A stretch of DNA of 64,000 nucleotides from Superficieibacter sp. HKU1. Its GTDB lineage: Bacteria; Pseudomonadota; Gammaproteobacteria; Enterobacterales; Enterobacteriaceae. Positions 25,177 to 33,504 of this stretch are shown here, piece after piece. The stretch covers positions 1,240,001 to 1,304,000 of the forward strand of contig NZ_CP119754.1 of assembly GCF_029319185.1 (NCBI RefSeq). The letters run 5' to 3'. Within the stretch, counting starts at the first letter, position 1; every line of letters starts with the position of its first letter. The position numbers were made by a program, and so were the translations under genes. The notes under the pieces are model-generated. The model searched no databases and was not told the DNA's origin. It worked only from the letters and a program-made list of their open reading frames with translations.

Positions 25177-26124
25177 TTAGTGAGAGGATTCCGCGTGGCT
25201 CATGTCCATGCCTTCCATACCGTCGTGCGAAGCGTGCTCGCCTTCCGGTTGGGTCATGTCCATGCTCTTCCCGTGGCCCATAAATTTGTTAACAACATCT
25301 TTAAACAAATCCGGTTTCACGCTGGAGAAGTACTCCACTTTGTTGTATTCGCTGGGCGCAGCGAGCTTATCGAACGTTGCCATATCGCTCATGGCGTTCG
25401 GAGACTGTTTTGCCTTCGCCACCCACTGATCGAATGCCGCGCGGTCCGGTGTCGCGATAGCTTTAAACTTCATGCCAGAGAAACCTGGACCGCTATAGCT
25501 GGCGGAGATACCGTCATACGTGCCCGCTTCATTAGCGATCAGGTGCAGGTTGGTCTGCATGCCCGCCATCGCATAAATCTGGCTGCCCAGACGCGGGATA
25601 AAGAACGAGTTCATCACGGAGTTAGAGGTCACTTTGAATGCGACCGGGGTGTTCGCCGGGAAGGCGATTTCATTCACGGTAGCAATGCCCTGCTCCGGAT
25701 AGATGAAGAACCATTTCCAGTCCATCGAAACCACTTCGATGGTGATGGGTTTCTCGTCGTGAACCAGCGGCTTGCTGGGTTCAAGCGAGTGCGTGGTTTT
25801 CCATGTCAGTACGGCAAGGAACAGGATGATCAGAATCGGCACCGTCCAGACCACAGCTTCCACTTTATTGGAGTGTGACCAGTTAGGGCTATACTTCGCA
25901 TCTTTATTGCTCGCTCGGTACTTCCAGGCAAAACCTACAGCCATCAAGATGGCGGGAATAACGACAATCATCATCAGGCCAAAAGCCGTCAGTATCAGTG
26001 AGCGTTGCTCCAGTCCAATCTGTCCTTTGGGGTCAAGGAGTGCAGAATCACAGCCACTGAGTAAAAAAGCGCCTGCGAATAATGACAACCATCCCAAACT
26101 TTTATTGTATTTCCTGAGTCTCAT
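25177..26124 (-). CDS. cyoA: Cytochrome bo3 ubiquinol oxidase subunit II
   Basis: Subunit II, 315 residues, a lipoprotein with lipobox LLSGC (C25), two transmembrane helices and a periplasmic cupredoxin-like domain without the CuA ligands, as expected of quinol oxidases. It ends in a histidine- and methionine-rich tail (EHASHDGMEGMDMSHAESSH). It is the first gene of cyoABCDE. Confidence 0.97.
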   Translation of the reverse strand: MRLRKYNKSLGWLSLFAGAFLLSGCDSALLDPKGQIGLEQRSLILTAFGLMMIVVIPAILMAVGFAWKYRASNKDAKYSPNWSHSNKVEAVVWTVPILIILFLAVLTWKTTHSLEPSKPLVHDEKPITIEVVSMDWKWFFIYPEQGIATVNEIAFPANTPVAFKVTSNSVMNSFFIPRLGSQIYAMAGMQTNLHLIANEAGTYDGISASYSGPGFSGMKFKAIATPDRAAFDQWVAKAKQSPNAMSDMATFDKLAAPSEYNKVEYFSSVKPDLFKDVVNKFMGHGKSMDMTQPEGEHASHDGMEGMDMSHAESSH

Positions 26125-26593
26125 GTAACGACCTCAATTCCACGGGATCTGGTGGCGTTTAAAGAGTATGGTCATTTTAAGGGAAGGTTACATTACTGTA
26201 AACATGAATGGAGCAGTGTCAGTTAAGTGTTACTGTCTTCTGCCGTCTATGTCACACATGTTGCGCAATATGTCTACTTTTCAACCAGCGCAGGCGTGGC
26301 GCGGGTGTTATAACGAAACCGGGCGCAAAAGAAGGGCGGAAAGGGCAATTGGTATAACCATTGCTTAAAATATACAAATAATTAACAAATGCATATCAAA
26401 TAAAAGACATTTACCGGGAGGGAAATAAAACCGCTAGCAGCTGAATCGGTTTAGGGGAAAATATTTTTTTGGAAAATTGCTAATAATTTCCAGAATTCAA
26501 TAACGCACAAAACAACAAATATTTTAAAAAATAAAAAATGCGAGGCTGCCGTTATAATTACCTGCGGTGATTACAACGGCAAATAACGTTTTC
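26125..26593. other. cyo promoter region and ampG 3' flank
   Basis: No gene is supported in these 469 bases. The part next to cyoA must hold the cyo promoter; in E. coli it is controlled by ArcA, FNR and others, but I could not place individual boxes reliably. The part next to ampG is strongly AT-rich (26380-26570) with no clear terminator hairpin. Confidence 0.5.
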
Positions 26594-28075
26594 TTATCGC
26601 TCTGCGACCGATATCTGACGTAAGGCGAGATAATCCAGCATCCCGCCGCATACGACACCGGCTATTGCGATTGCTGCTCCGGCCTCCAGAAGCAGTGGCG
26701 CAAAGCTTATGCTGATGGCGCCGGTGGCGTTAATGATGACGGTAACCAGCCACAGACCCAGCAACAGGCAGCCCAGCATCAGCAGCCGTAGTGCCAGACG
26801 GTAGGCGCGGGGGAAGCGGATGCGCGGCAGGAAGCCCGCATGTTGCCGGGTATATTCCAGCGTCTGACGGCACACCAGCAGCAGCAATAATCCCGGCACG
26901 GCGGCGACCACGCTGAACAGGTAGAACACAGACCAGCCGTGCGCTTCGACAAACCAGCCGGCAATCGGACCAACATACACGCGTCCCACGGCTGAAAGCG
27001 CCGACAGCAGGGCAAACTGGGTGGCCGAGAAGGAGCGGTTACACAGCGTCATCAGTAATGCGACAAACGCCGCTGTCCCCATACCGCCGCACAGATTCTC
27101 AAAGAATACCGCCGCACCCATGCTGATCATATTTTTATCCGTCACCGACAACAGCCAGTACCCGGCGTTCGACGCCCCTTGCAGTACGCCAAAAATCAGC
27201 AGGGCGCGAAACAGCGACAGGCGTTGCATCAAAATCCCGCCGTATAGCGCGCCGATGATGGTGGCCAGCAGTCCCAGCGTCTTATTCACCACCCCGACGT
27301 CACCGGCATCAAAGCCCACGCCGCGGATCAAAAAGGTGGTGGTTAAACTCATGGCAAAGGCATCGCCGAGTTTATAAAGCACAATCAGCAGCAGAATAAG
27401 CCAGGCATTATTGCGACCGAAAAAATCACGCAGGGGAGCGGCAACGGCCTGCTCCAGCGTTTTGGGGACCGGGATGGTGTCTGCGGGTTCCGGCGCCAGC
27501 AGCGTGGCGATAATGCACGGAATGAGCAGCGCCGCCATTAACCAGTACATTCCCTGCCAGCCAAGCCAGCGGTCCGCCAGCCATAACGCCAGTCCCCCGG
27601 AAACCAGCATCCCAAGGCGGTAGCCAAGAACGCTGATTGCCGCCCCGGTACCGCGTTCTTCCGCGGGCAGCACGTCCGTTTTCCACGCGTCAAAAACGAT
27701 ATCCTGCGATGCCGAACAGAAGGCGATCACCACCGCCAGCGCTGCCATCCAGCGTAGCTGGCTGCCGGGTTCGAGAAACCCCATCCCGGCAATCGACAAT
27801 AGCAACAGAAGCTGGGTTGCCAGCAGCCAGCCGCGTCGCCGACCAAATAGCGGCGGCGTATAGCGGTCCATCAGCGGCGACCACAGAAATTTAAAGACGT
27901 ACGCCTGACCGACCAGCGAAAAGAAGCCGATGGTTTTAAGATCGATATTTTCGACGGTCATCCACGCCTGGAGCGTGCCGGAGGTAAGCGCGAGCGGTAA
28001 GCCTGAGGCAAAACCCAGGATCAGCAGAATGGCAGATTTAGGCTGCCGAAAGCGTTGCAAATAGTGGCTGGACAT
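26594..28075 (-). CDS. ampG: Muropeptide permease AmpG
   Basis: Inner-membrane MFS-type permease importing GlcNAc-anhydro-muropeptides for cell-wall recycling; in species with inducible AmpC its cargo feeds the AmpR signal. The 493 residues (E. coli 491) hold about 14 helices. They begin SSHYLQRFRQPKSAILLILGFASGLPLALTSGTLQAW, typical of AmpG, with DRYTPPLFGRRRGW in the helix 2-3 loop. It lies 45 bases downstream of yajG on the same strand. Confidence 0.96.
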   Translation of the reverse strand: MSSHYLQRFRQPKSAILLILGFASGLPLALTSGTLQAWMTVENIDLKTIGFFSLVGQAYVFKFLWSPLMDRYTPPLFGRRRGWLLATQLLLLLSIAGMGFLEPGSQLRWMAALAVVIAFCSASQDIVFDAWKTDVLPAEERGTGAAISVLGYRLGMLVSGGLALWLADRWLGWQGMYWLMAALLIPCIIATLLAPEPADTIPVPKTLEQAVAAPLRDFFGRNNAWLILLLIVLYKLGDAFAMSLTTTFLIRGVGFDAGDVGVVNKTLGLLATIIGALYGGILMQRLSLFRALLIFGVLQGASNAGYWLLSVTDKNMISMGAAVFFENLCGGMGTAAFVALLMTLCNRSFSATQFALLSALSAVGRVYVGPIAGWFVEAHGWSVFYLFSVVAAVPGLLLLLVCRQTLEYTRQHAGFLPRIRFPRAYRLALRLLMLGCLLLGLWLVTVIINATGAISISFAPLLLEAGAAIAIAGVVCGGMLDYLALRQISVAER

Positions 28076-28086
28076 AAATGATAAGC

Positions 28087-28112
28087 ACTGACCCGGCCTG
28101 CGCCGGGTCAGT
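28087..28112 (-). other. Intercistronic hairpin between yajG and ampG
   Basis: ACTGACCCGGC-(4)-GCCGGGTCAGT is a perfect 11-bp stem without a clear T-run on the minus strand. It probably stabilises or attenuates the yajG-ampG message rather than fully terminating it. Confidence 0.5.
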
Positions 28113-28120
28113 AAACAGAA

Positions 28121-28699
28121 TTAATGCGCGTTCTGTTTGATGAAATCGTGAATGGTGGTGTCCTGCGCCATATCGGCAATGGTATCAGTCAGGACATTAT
28201 TAACCGCATCAGCGATGTTTTTGTTCGATGCCTGGAACGCACCTTCAATAGAGTAGCTGGCGCGGTAATTTTTGGTCATTTTGCTGCCGTTAGCAGCGGT
28301 AGCGATGATGGCGATATCCGCTTTGGTGGCAATGTTGTAACGCACGTTACCCTGCGATACATCGGCGTACAGCTGATTAACGATAATTTGCAGATCCACC
28401 GCACCGTTTGGCCCAATCATATAACCACGCGAGGTCATTTGTTTCTCCAGCACTTCCTGCAACAGGAAACGCAGATCGCGGGATGCGGTCAATGTGACTT
28501 GCTGGTTGTCGCGGGTGACTTTCGACAGTGCCTGATCCGGACGCTGATCTGCGCCGTTAATGCTCACTGTGACGCCCATCAGGCTCGGATCCTGCTGCGG
28601 CAGAGTAATTTTAGGTGAAACATCAATGGTCGTGGGCGGTGTGGCACAACCCGCCAGCATGAACATAGCCATCAATGGAAAGAGTAATTTTTTAAACAT
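28121..28699 (-). CDS. yajG: YajG-family lipoprotein
   Basis: The 192-residue lipoprotein has lipobox LAGC (C18) and belongs to the YajG/DUF1439-like family of unknown function. The residues after the lipidated Cys (ATPP) do not include the Asp at +2 that retains proteins in the inner membrane, so sorting to the outer membrane is likely. It is the first gene of yajG-ampG, divergent from bolA. Confidence 0.94.
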   Translation of the reverse strand: MFKKLLFPLMAMFMLAGCATPPTTIDVSPKITLPQQDPSLMGVTVSINGADQRPDQALSKVTRDNQQVTLTASRDLRFLLQEVLEKQMTSRGYMIGPNGAVDLQIIVNQLYADVSQGNVRYNIATKADIAIIATAANGSKMTKNYRASYSIEGAFQASNKNIADAVNNVLTDTIADMAQDTTIHDFIKQNAH

Positions 28700-29003
28700 T
28701 TTCGGGTTCTCAGCGCAATGTGTACTTATAAGAAGAAAATTCCCGCCATCATAACATCGCTAACAATTAGGGGAAGTGCCTGGTGCAGGTAAATTCACCA
28801 TGCTGTCCGTTTTCTGACCTGCTGACATCTTAAAGAAGGATATCTGTGGCAAATCAGAGGCATCAGCCCATGAACTTTACTCGTCTGGCAGATAAAATCA
28901 GCTGAAAGCTAAATTTTTGTTGTCTAAATGTAATGGAAACGGTAAAAGCGGCTACGATTTAAAGGGATGGGCGACATCTCAACGTTGTCGGAGGAGTAAA
29001 TTC
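28700..29003. promoter_or_regulatory. yajG/bolA divergent region with gearbox-like bolA promoter
   Basis: The 304-base region has no gene. CGGCTACGA at 28949-28957 resembles the gearbox -10 (CGGCNAGTA) of the stationary-phase promoter bolA1p. The following ATTTAAAGGGATGG and GTTGTCGGAGGAG leader resembles the E. coli bolA leader. GGAGGAG (28990-28996) is the bolA ribosome site. Confidence 0.5.
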
Positions 29004-29321
29004 ATGATGATACGCGAACAAATCGAAGATAAATTAAGGGCAGCGTTTGCCCCCGTGTTCCTCGAAGTGGTTGATGAAAGCTACCGCCACAACGTACCGG
29101 CTGGCTCAGAAAGTCATTTTAAAGTGGTTCTGGTCAGCGACTGTTTTACCGGCGAACGTTTTCTTAGCCGCCATCGAATGATTTACAGTACTTTGAGCAG
29201 CGAACTGTCTTCCACTGTGCACGCCCTGGCGTTGCATACGTACACCCATAAAGAGTGGGAAGGGCTACAGGACACCATCTTTGCTTCTCCACCCTGTCGT
29301 GGGGCGGGCAGCATTGCTTAA
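29004..29321 (+). CDS. bolA: Morphogene / Fe-S related regulator BolA
   Basis: BolA-family protein with a class II KH-like fold; a stress-induced regulator of cell shape that partners monothiol glutaredoxin. Starting at MMIREQIEDKLRAAF gives 105 residues, as in E. coli, with GGAGGAG upstream; longer in-frame extensions lack support. The conserved HFKVVLVSDCFTGERFLSRHRMI motif is present. A terminator follows. Confidence 0.96.
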   Translation: MMIREQIEDKLRAAFAPVFLEVVDESYRHNVPAGSESHFKVVLVSDCFTGERFLSRHRMIYSTLSSELSSTVHALALHTYTHKEWEGLQDTIFASPPCRGAGSIA

Positions 29322-29376
29322 GCAATCCTGGTTGCATCAATAAGAACTTTTCCAGTATGTTGCTACAGATTATGTG

Positions 29377-29404
29377 AAAACGGCCTGCGGGCCGTTTTGT
29401 TTTG
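29377..29404 (+). terminator. Terminator after bolA
   Basis: AAAACGGCC-TGC-GGGCCGTTTTGTTTTG, a strong GC stem with T-rich tail, 55 bases after the bolA stop. Confidence 0.85.
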
Positions 29405-29489
29405 TCTGAATTTTGCGCAAAATGTACAGCGTTCAGACAAAATTAGCCGTGAATTGTGAAAAGTGCAGCCGCACGCGCAATAACCGTTC

Positions 29490-29518
29490 TCGACTCATAA
29501 AAGTGATGCCGCTATAAT
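29490..29518 (+). promoter_or_regulatory. Candidate tig promoter
   Basis: TCGACT (29490-29495), 17-base spacer and a consensus TATAAT (29513-29518). It lies about 145 bases before tig, leaving a long leader. The rest of the 343-base bolA-tig gap holds only the bolA terminator. Confidence 0.6.
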
Positions 29519-29664
29519 GCTGCGTCTTATTTTTCGGAATGTCTTCGGGATGATTCTGACGCAGGGAATGGGTTTCTGATTAGAGAGAACATCCCGGTCC
29601 TGTGAAACACAGACATGTTTCCAGGTAGAGTTGACCGAGCACTGTGATTTTTTGAGGTAACAAG

Positions 29665-30963
29665 ATGCAAGTTTCAGTTGAAACCACTCAGGGCCTTGGC
29701 CGCCGCCTGACTATTACAATCGCTGCTGACAGCATCGAGACCGCTGTAAAAAGCGAGCTGGTCAACGTTGCGAAGAAAGTACGTATTGACGGCTTCCGTA
29801 AGGGCAAAGTACCGATGAATGTCGTTGCTCAGCGTTACGGTGCTTCTGTTCGCCAGGACGTTCTGGGCGACCTGATGAGCCGCAACTTTGTTGATGCGAT
29901 CATCCAGGAAAAAATTAATCCAGCCGGTGCGCCGAACTATGTTCCGGGCGAATACAAACTGGGCGAAGACTTCACCTACTCCGTAGAATTCGAAGTTTAC
30001 CCGGAAGTTGAGCTGAAAGGTCTGGAAACCATCGACGTTGAAAAACCGATTGTTGAAGTGACTGACGCTGACGTTGATACCATGCTCGACACCCTGCGTA
30101 AGCAGCAGGCGACCTGGTCTGATAAAGACGGCGCAGTTGAAGAAGACGATCGCGTTACCATCGACTTCAGCGGTTCGGTAGACGGCGAAGAGTTCGAAGG
30201 CGGCAAAGCCTCTGACTTCGTACTGGCGCTGGGCCAGGGTCGTATGATCCCAGGCTTTGAAGACGGTATCAAAGGCCACAAAGCGGGTGAAGAGTTCACC
30301 ATCGACGTGACCTTCCCGGAAGAATACCACGCAGAAAACCTGAAAGGTAAAGCGGCTAAATTCGTTATCAACCTGAAAAAAGTTGAACAGCGTGAGCTGC
30401 CGGAACTGACCGAAGAGTTCATCAAACGTTTCGGCGTTGAAGACGGTTCCATCGACGGTCTGCGTGCTGAAGTGCGTAAAAACATGGAACGCGAGCTGAA
30501 AGGCGCGGTGCGTAACCGTGTTAAAACGCAGGCTATCGAAGGTCTGGTAAAAGCCAACGAAATCGATGTTCCTGCTGCCCTGATCGACAGCGAAATCGAC
30601 GTGCTGCGCCGTCAGGCTGCACAGCGTTTTGGCGGTAACGAAAAACAGGCGCTGGAACTGCCGCGTGAGCTGTTCGAAGAGCAGGCTAAACGTCGCGTGG
30701 TTGTTGGCTTACTGCTGGGCGAAGTCATTCGTACCAACGAACTGAAAGCTGACGAAGATCGCGTTAAAGGTCTGATCGAAGAGATGGCATCTGCCTACGA
30801 AGATCCGTCAGAAGTGATCGAGTTCTACAGCAAAAACAAAGAGCTGATGGACAACATGCGTAATGTTGCTCTGGAAGAGCAGGCTGTGGAAACCGTTCTG
30901 GCAAAAGCCAACGTGACTGAAAAAGCCACTAACTTCAGCGAACTGATGAACCAACAGGCGTAA
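29665..30963 (+). CDS. tig: Trigger factor
   Basis: Ribosome-associated chaperone and peptidyl-prolyl isomerase binding nascent chains near protein L23. The 432 residues carry the ribosome-binding signature GFRKGKVPMNVV (about 43-54), an FKBP-type domain (about 161-246, DRVTIDFSGSVDGEEFEGG) and a helical C-terminal chaperone domain. It precedes clpPX and lon in the conserved proteostasis cluster. Confidence 0.99.
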   Translation: MQVSVETTQGLGRRLTITIAADSIETAVKSELVNVAKKVRIDGFRKGKVPMNVVAQRYGASVRQDVLGDLMSRNFVDAIIQEKINPAGAPNYVPGEYKLGEDFTYSVEFEVYPEVELKGLETIDVEKPIVEVTDADVDTMLDTLRKQQATWSDKDGAVEEDDRVTIDFSGSVDGEEFEGGKASDFVLALGQGRMIPGFEDGIKGHKAGEEFTIDVTFPEEYHAENLKGKAAKFVINLKKVEQRELPELTEEFIKRFGVEDGSIDGLRAEVRKNMERELKGAVRNRVKTQAIEGLVKANEIDVPAALIDSEIDVLRRQAAQRFGGNEKQALELPRELFEEQAKRRVVVGLLLGEVIRTNELKADEDRVKGLIEEMASAYEDPSEVIEFYSKNKELMDNMRNVALEEQAVETVLAKANVTEKATNFSELMNQQA

Positions 30964-30994
30964 TTTATAGCGCCTTTTGTTCGATGTTTGTTCA

Positions 30995-31029
30995 AAAACC
31001 CGTCACCTTCCGGTGGCGGGTTTTTTTTG
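30995..31029 (+). terminator. Terminator after tig
   Basis: AACCCGTCACC-TTCC-GGTGGCGGG followed by eight T. It separates tig from clpP; the remainder of the 332-base gap carries the clpP promoter. Confidence 0.9.
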
Positions 31030-31100
31030 CTGCCGTTAATGCTCTGAAAGAGTGCCAAAACGCTATTTCAGTGTTAGCGTAACAGCAAAAGATTGTTATG

Positions 31101-31129
31101 CTTGAAATAGAGTGATGTCGTACCCATAA
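31101..31129 (+). promoter_or_regulatory. Heat-shock (sigma-32) promoter of clpPX
   Basis: CTTGAA (31101-31106) and ACCCATAA (31122-31129), 15 bases apart, match the sigma-32 pattern CTTGAA/CCCCATNT. It lies about 165 bases before the clpP start. Confidence 0.7.
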
Positions 31130-31295
31130 CGGGGAGACAGCCGTAAAGTTTCTGACTGATATACCGAAATAGCGTTAAAGCGTTTAGTAAAAGGCGGCCA
31201 ACGAAGGGCAGCCTGAGGGATGAAGAAGTGTATAATCCGTCTACGTGGTAACCATCAGTACAGCGCTTTTTTCAATTATTATCCAGGAGACGGAA

Positions 31296-31919
31296 ATGTC
31301 ATACAGTGGCGAACGAGATAATTTTGCACCGCACATGGCCCTGGTGCCCATGGTCATTGAGCAGACCTCACGTGGTGAGCGTTCTTTTGATATTTACTCC
31401 CGTCTGCTCAAGGAACGCGTCATTTTCATGACCGGCCAGGTCGAAGATCATATGGCCAACCTGATTGTGGCGCAGATGCTCTTTCTGGAAGCGGAAAACC
31501 CGGAAAAAGATATTTATCTGTACATTAACTCGCCAGGCGGGGTCATCACTGCCGGGATGTCAATCTATGACACCATGCAGTTTATCAAGCCGGACGTCAG
31601 CACCATCTGTATGGGACAGGCGGCTTCCATGGGTGCTTTCCTGCTGACCGCAGGGGCGAAAGGCAAGCGTTTCTGTCTGCCGAACTCACGCGTGATGATC
31701 CACCAACCGCTGGGCGGCTATCAGGGCCAGGCGACAGATATCGAAATTCATGCCCGCGAGATCCTGAAAGTAAAAGGTCGCATGAATGAACTTATGGCAC
31801 ACCACACGGGTCAATCTCTTGAGCAGATCGAACGCGACACCGAGCGCGATCGTTTCCTGTCTGCTGCTGAGTCCGTAGAATATGGTCTGGTAGACTCTAT
31901 CCTGACCCAACGTAATTGA
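31296..31919 (+). CDS. clpP: ATP-dependent Clp protease proteolytic subunit
   Basis: Serine protease forming the 14-mer barrel used by ClpX and ClpA. Starting at MSYSGERDNFAPHMALVPMV gives 207 residues including the autocleaved N-terminal propeptide (about 14 residues). The catalytic triad is S111 (GQAASMGAF), H136 (MIHQPLGG) and D185. AGGAGACGG upstream is the ribosome site. clpX follows after 129 bases. Confidence 0.98.
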   Translation: MSYSGERDNFAPHMALVPMVIEQTSRGERSFDIYSRLLKERVIFMTGQVEDHMANLIVAQMLFLEAENPEKDIYLYINSPGGVITAGMSIYDTMQFIKPDVSTICMGQAASMGAFLLTAGAKGKRFCLPNSRVMIHQPLGGYQGQATDIEIHAREILKVKGRMNELMAHHTGQSLEQIERDTERDRFLSAAESVEYGLVDSILTQRN

Positions 31920-32048
31920 TGCCCAGGCAGTAAGTGTGCCGCTATACTATAGGTACGGCGGCACAACGCTTGCGAAGCGGCTTGCGCTTAAGAATGGCAT
32001 TTGCGTCGTGATGTGCGGCACAAAGAACTTAAAAAGAGGTTTTTACTC

Positions 32049-33323
32049 ATGACAGATAAACGCAAAGATGGATCGGGCAAACTGTTGTACTGCTCTTTTT
32101 GCGGCAAAAGCCAGCATGAAGTGCGTAAACTGATTGCCGGACCGTCCGTGTATATCTGCGACGAATGTGTCGACTTATGTAACGACATCATCCGCGAAGA
32201 GATCAAAGAAGTGGCACCGCACCGCGAACGTAGCGCCCTGCCGTCGCCGCATGAAATCCGTCATCACCTTGACGATTATGTTATCGGTCAGGAGCAGGCC
32301 AAGAAAGTCCTGGCGGTTGCGGTTTATAACCACTACAAACGCCTGCGCAATGGTGATACCAGCAACGGCGTTGAGCTGGGCAAAAGTAACATTTTGCTGA
32401 TTGGCCCGACCGGTTCCGGTAAAACCCTGCTGGCAGAGACGCTGGCGCGTCTGCTGGATGTTCCATTCACCATGGCCGATGCGACAACCCTGACCGAAGC
32501 CGGTTATGTGGGTGAAGACGTCGAAAATATTATTCAGAAACTGCTGCAGAAATGCGACTACGACGTTCAGAAAGCGCAGCGCGGCATCGTCTATATCGAT
32601 GAAATTGACAAAATCTCCCGTAAGTCTGACAACCCATCAATTACCCGCGACGTGTCCGGGGAAGGGGTACAGCAGGCGCTGCTGAAACTGATCGAAGGTA
32701 CGGTAGCTGCCGTTCCACCGCAGGGCGGACGTAAACATCCGCAGCAGGAATTTTTACAGGTTGACACCTCTAAGATCCTGTTTATCTGCGGCGGTGCCTT
32801 TGCCGGTCTGGATAAAGTCATTGCGCATCGCGTAGAAACTGGCTCCGGTATTGGTTTTGGTGCCACGGTGAAAGCGCAGTCTGATAAAGCGAGCGAAGGT
32901 GAACTGCTGGCCCAGGTTGAACCGGAAGATTTGATCAAATTTGGTTTGATTCCGGAATTTATCGGCCGTCTGCCGGTGGTTGCTACACTGAGCGAGCTGA
33001 GCGAAGAAGCGCTGATTCAGATCCTGAAAGAGCCGAAAAACGCGCTGACCAAGCAGTATCAGGCGCTGTTTAATCTGGAAGGCGTCGAGCTTGAGTTCCG
33101 TGATGAAGCACTGGATGCGATCGCCAAAAAAGCGATGGCGCGTAAAACCGGTGCCCGTGGTCTGCGCTCTATCGTTGAAGCCGCGCTGCTGGATACCATG
33201 TACGACCTTCCGTCTCAGGAAGAAGTCGAAAAAGTGGTTATCGACGAGTCGGTCATCACCGAGCAAACCAAACCGCTGCTGATTTACGGTACCTCTGAAG
33301 CACAGCAGGCATCTGGCGAATAA
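32049..33323 (+). CDS. clpX: ATP-dependent Clp protease ATP-binding subunit ClpX
   Basis: AAA+ unfoldase recognising ssrA and other tags and feeding ClpP. The start at MTDKRKDGSGKLLYC gives 424 residues, as in E. coli; the upstream extension is not used. The N-terminal zinc domain has C15, C18, C37 and C40. Walker A is GPTGSGKT (about 119-126) and Walker B is VYIDEIDK. The RKTGARGLRS sensor-2 region follows. Part of clpPX, ending at a terminator. Confidence 0.98.
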   Translation: MTDKRKDGSGKLLYCSFCGKSQHEVRKLIAGPSVYICDECVDLCNDIIREEIKEVAPHRERSALPSPHEIRHHLDDYVIGQEQAKKVLAVAVYNHYKRLRNGDTSNGVELGKSNILLIGPTGSGKTLLAETLARLLDVPFTMADATTLTEAGYVGEDVENIIQKLLQKCDYDVQKAQRGIVYIDEIDKISRKSDNPSITRDVSGEGVQQALLKLIEGTVAAVPPQGGRKHPQQEFLQVDTSKILFICGGAFAGLDKVIAHRVETGSGIGFGATVKAQSDKASEGELLAQVEPEDLIKFGLIPEFIGRLPVVATLSELSEEALIQILKEPKNALTKQYQALFNLEGVELEFRDEALDAIAKKAMARKTGARGLRSIVEAALLDTMYDLPSQEEVEKVVIDESVITEQTKPLLIYGTSEAQQASGE

Positions 33324-33350
33324 TTAGCCAATCCATACAATCAGTTAATC

Positions 33351-33386
33351 AAAAAGGGGGGATTTTATCTCCCCTTTTATTTTTCC
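33351..33386 (+). terminator. Terminator after clpX
   Basis: AAAAGGGGGGA paired with TCTCCCCTTTTATTTTT, about 28 bases after the clpX stop. Confidence 0.85.
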
Positions 33387-33398
33387 TTTAAACATAGC

Positions 33399-33426
33399 GT
33401 TGAATGTAGGGGAATCATCCCCATAT
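33399..33426 (+). promoter_or_regulatory. Heat-shock (sigma-32) promoter of lon
   Basis: GTTGAA (33399-33404) and CCCCATAT (33419-33426) with a 14-base spacer match the sigma-32 consensus and the known E. coli lon heat-shock promoter. Confidence 0.85.
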
Positions 33427-33504
33427 ACTGAATCACATGTTAAAGATGCATGCAGTACAGTGCTATCTGTTTACCTGGCGGACACTAAACTAAGAGAGAG
33501 CTCT

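Noticed and set aside
26168..26368. 66-codon frame in the cyoA-ampG gap
   Set aside because: It lies over the cyo promoter region and has no ribosome site or protein-like pattern.
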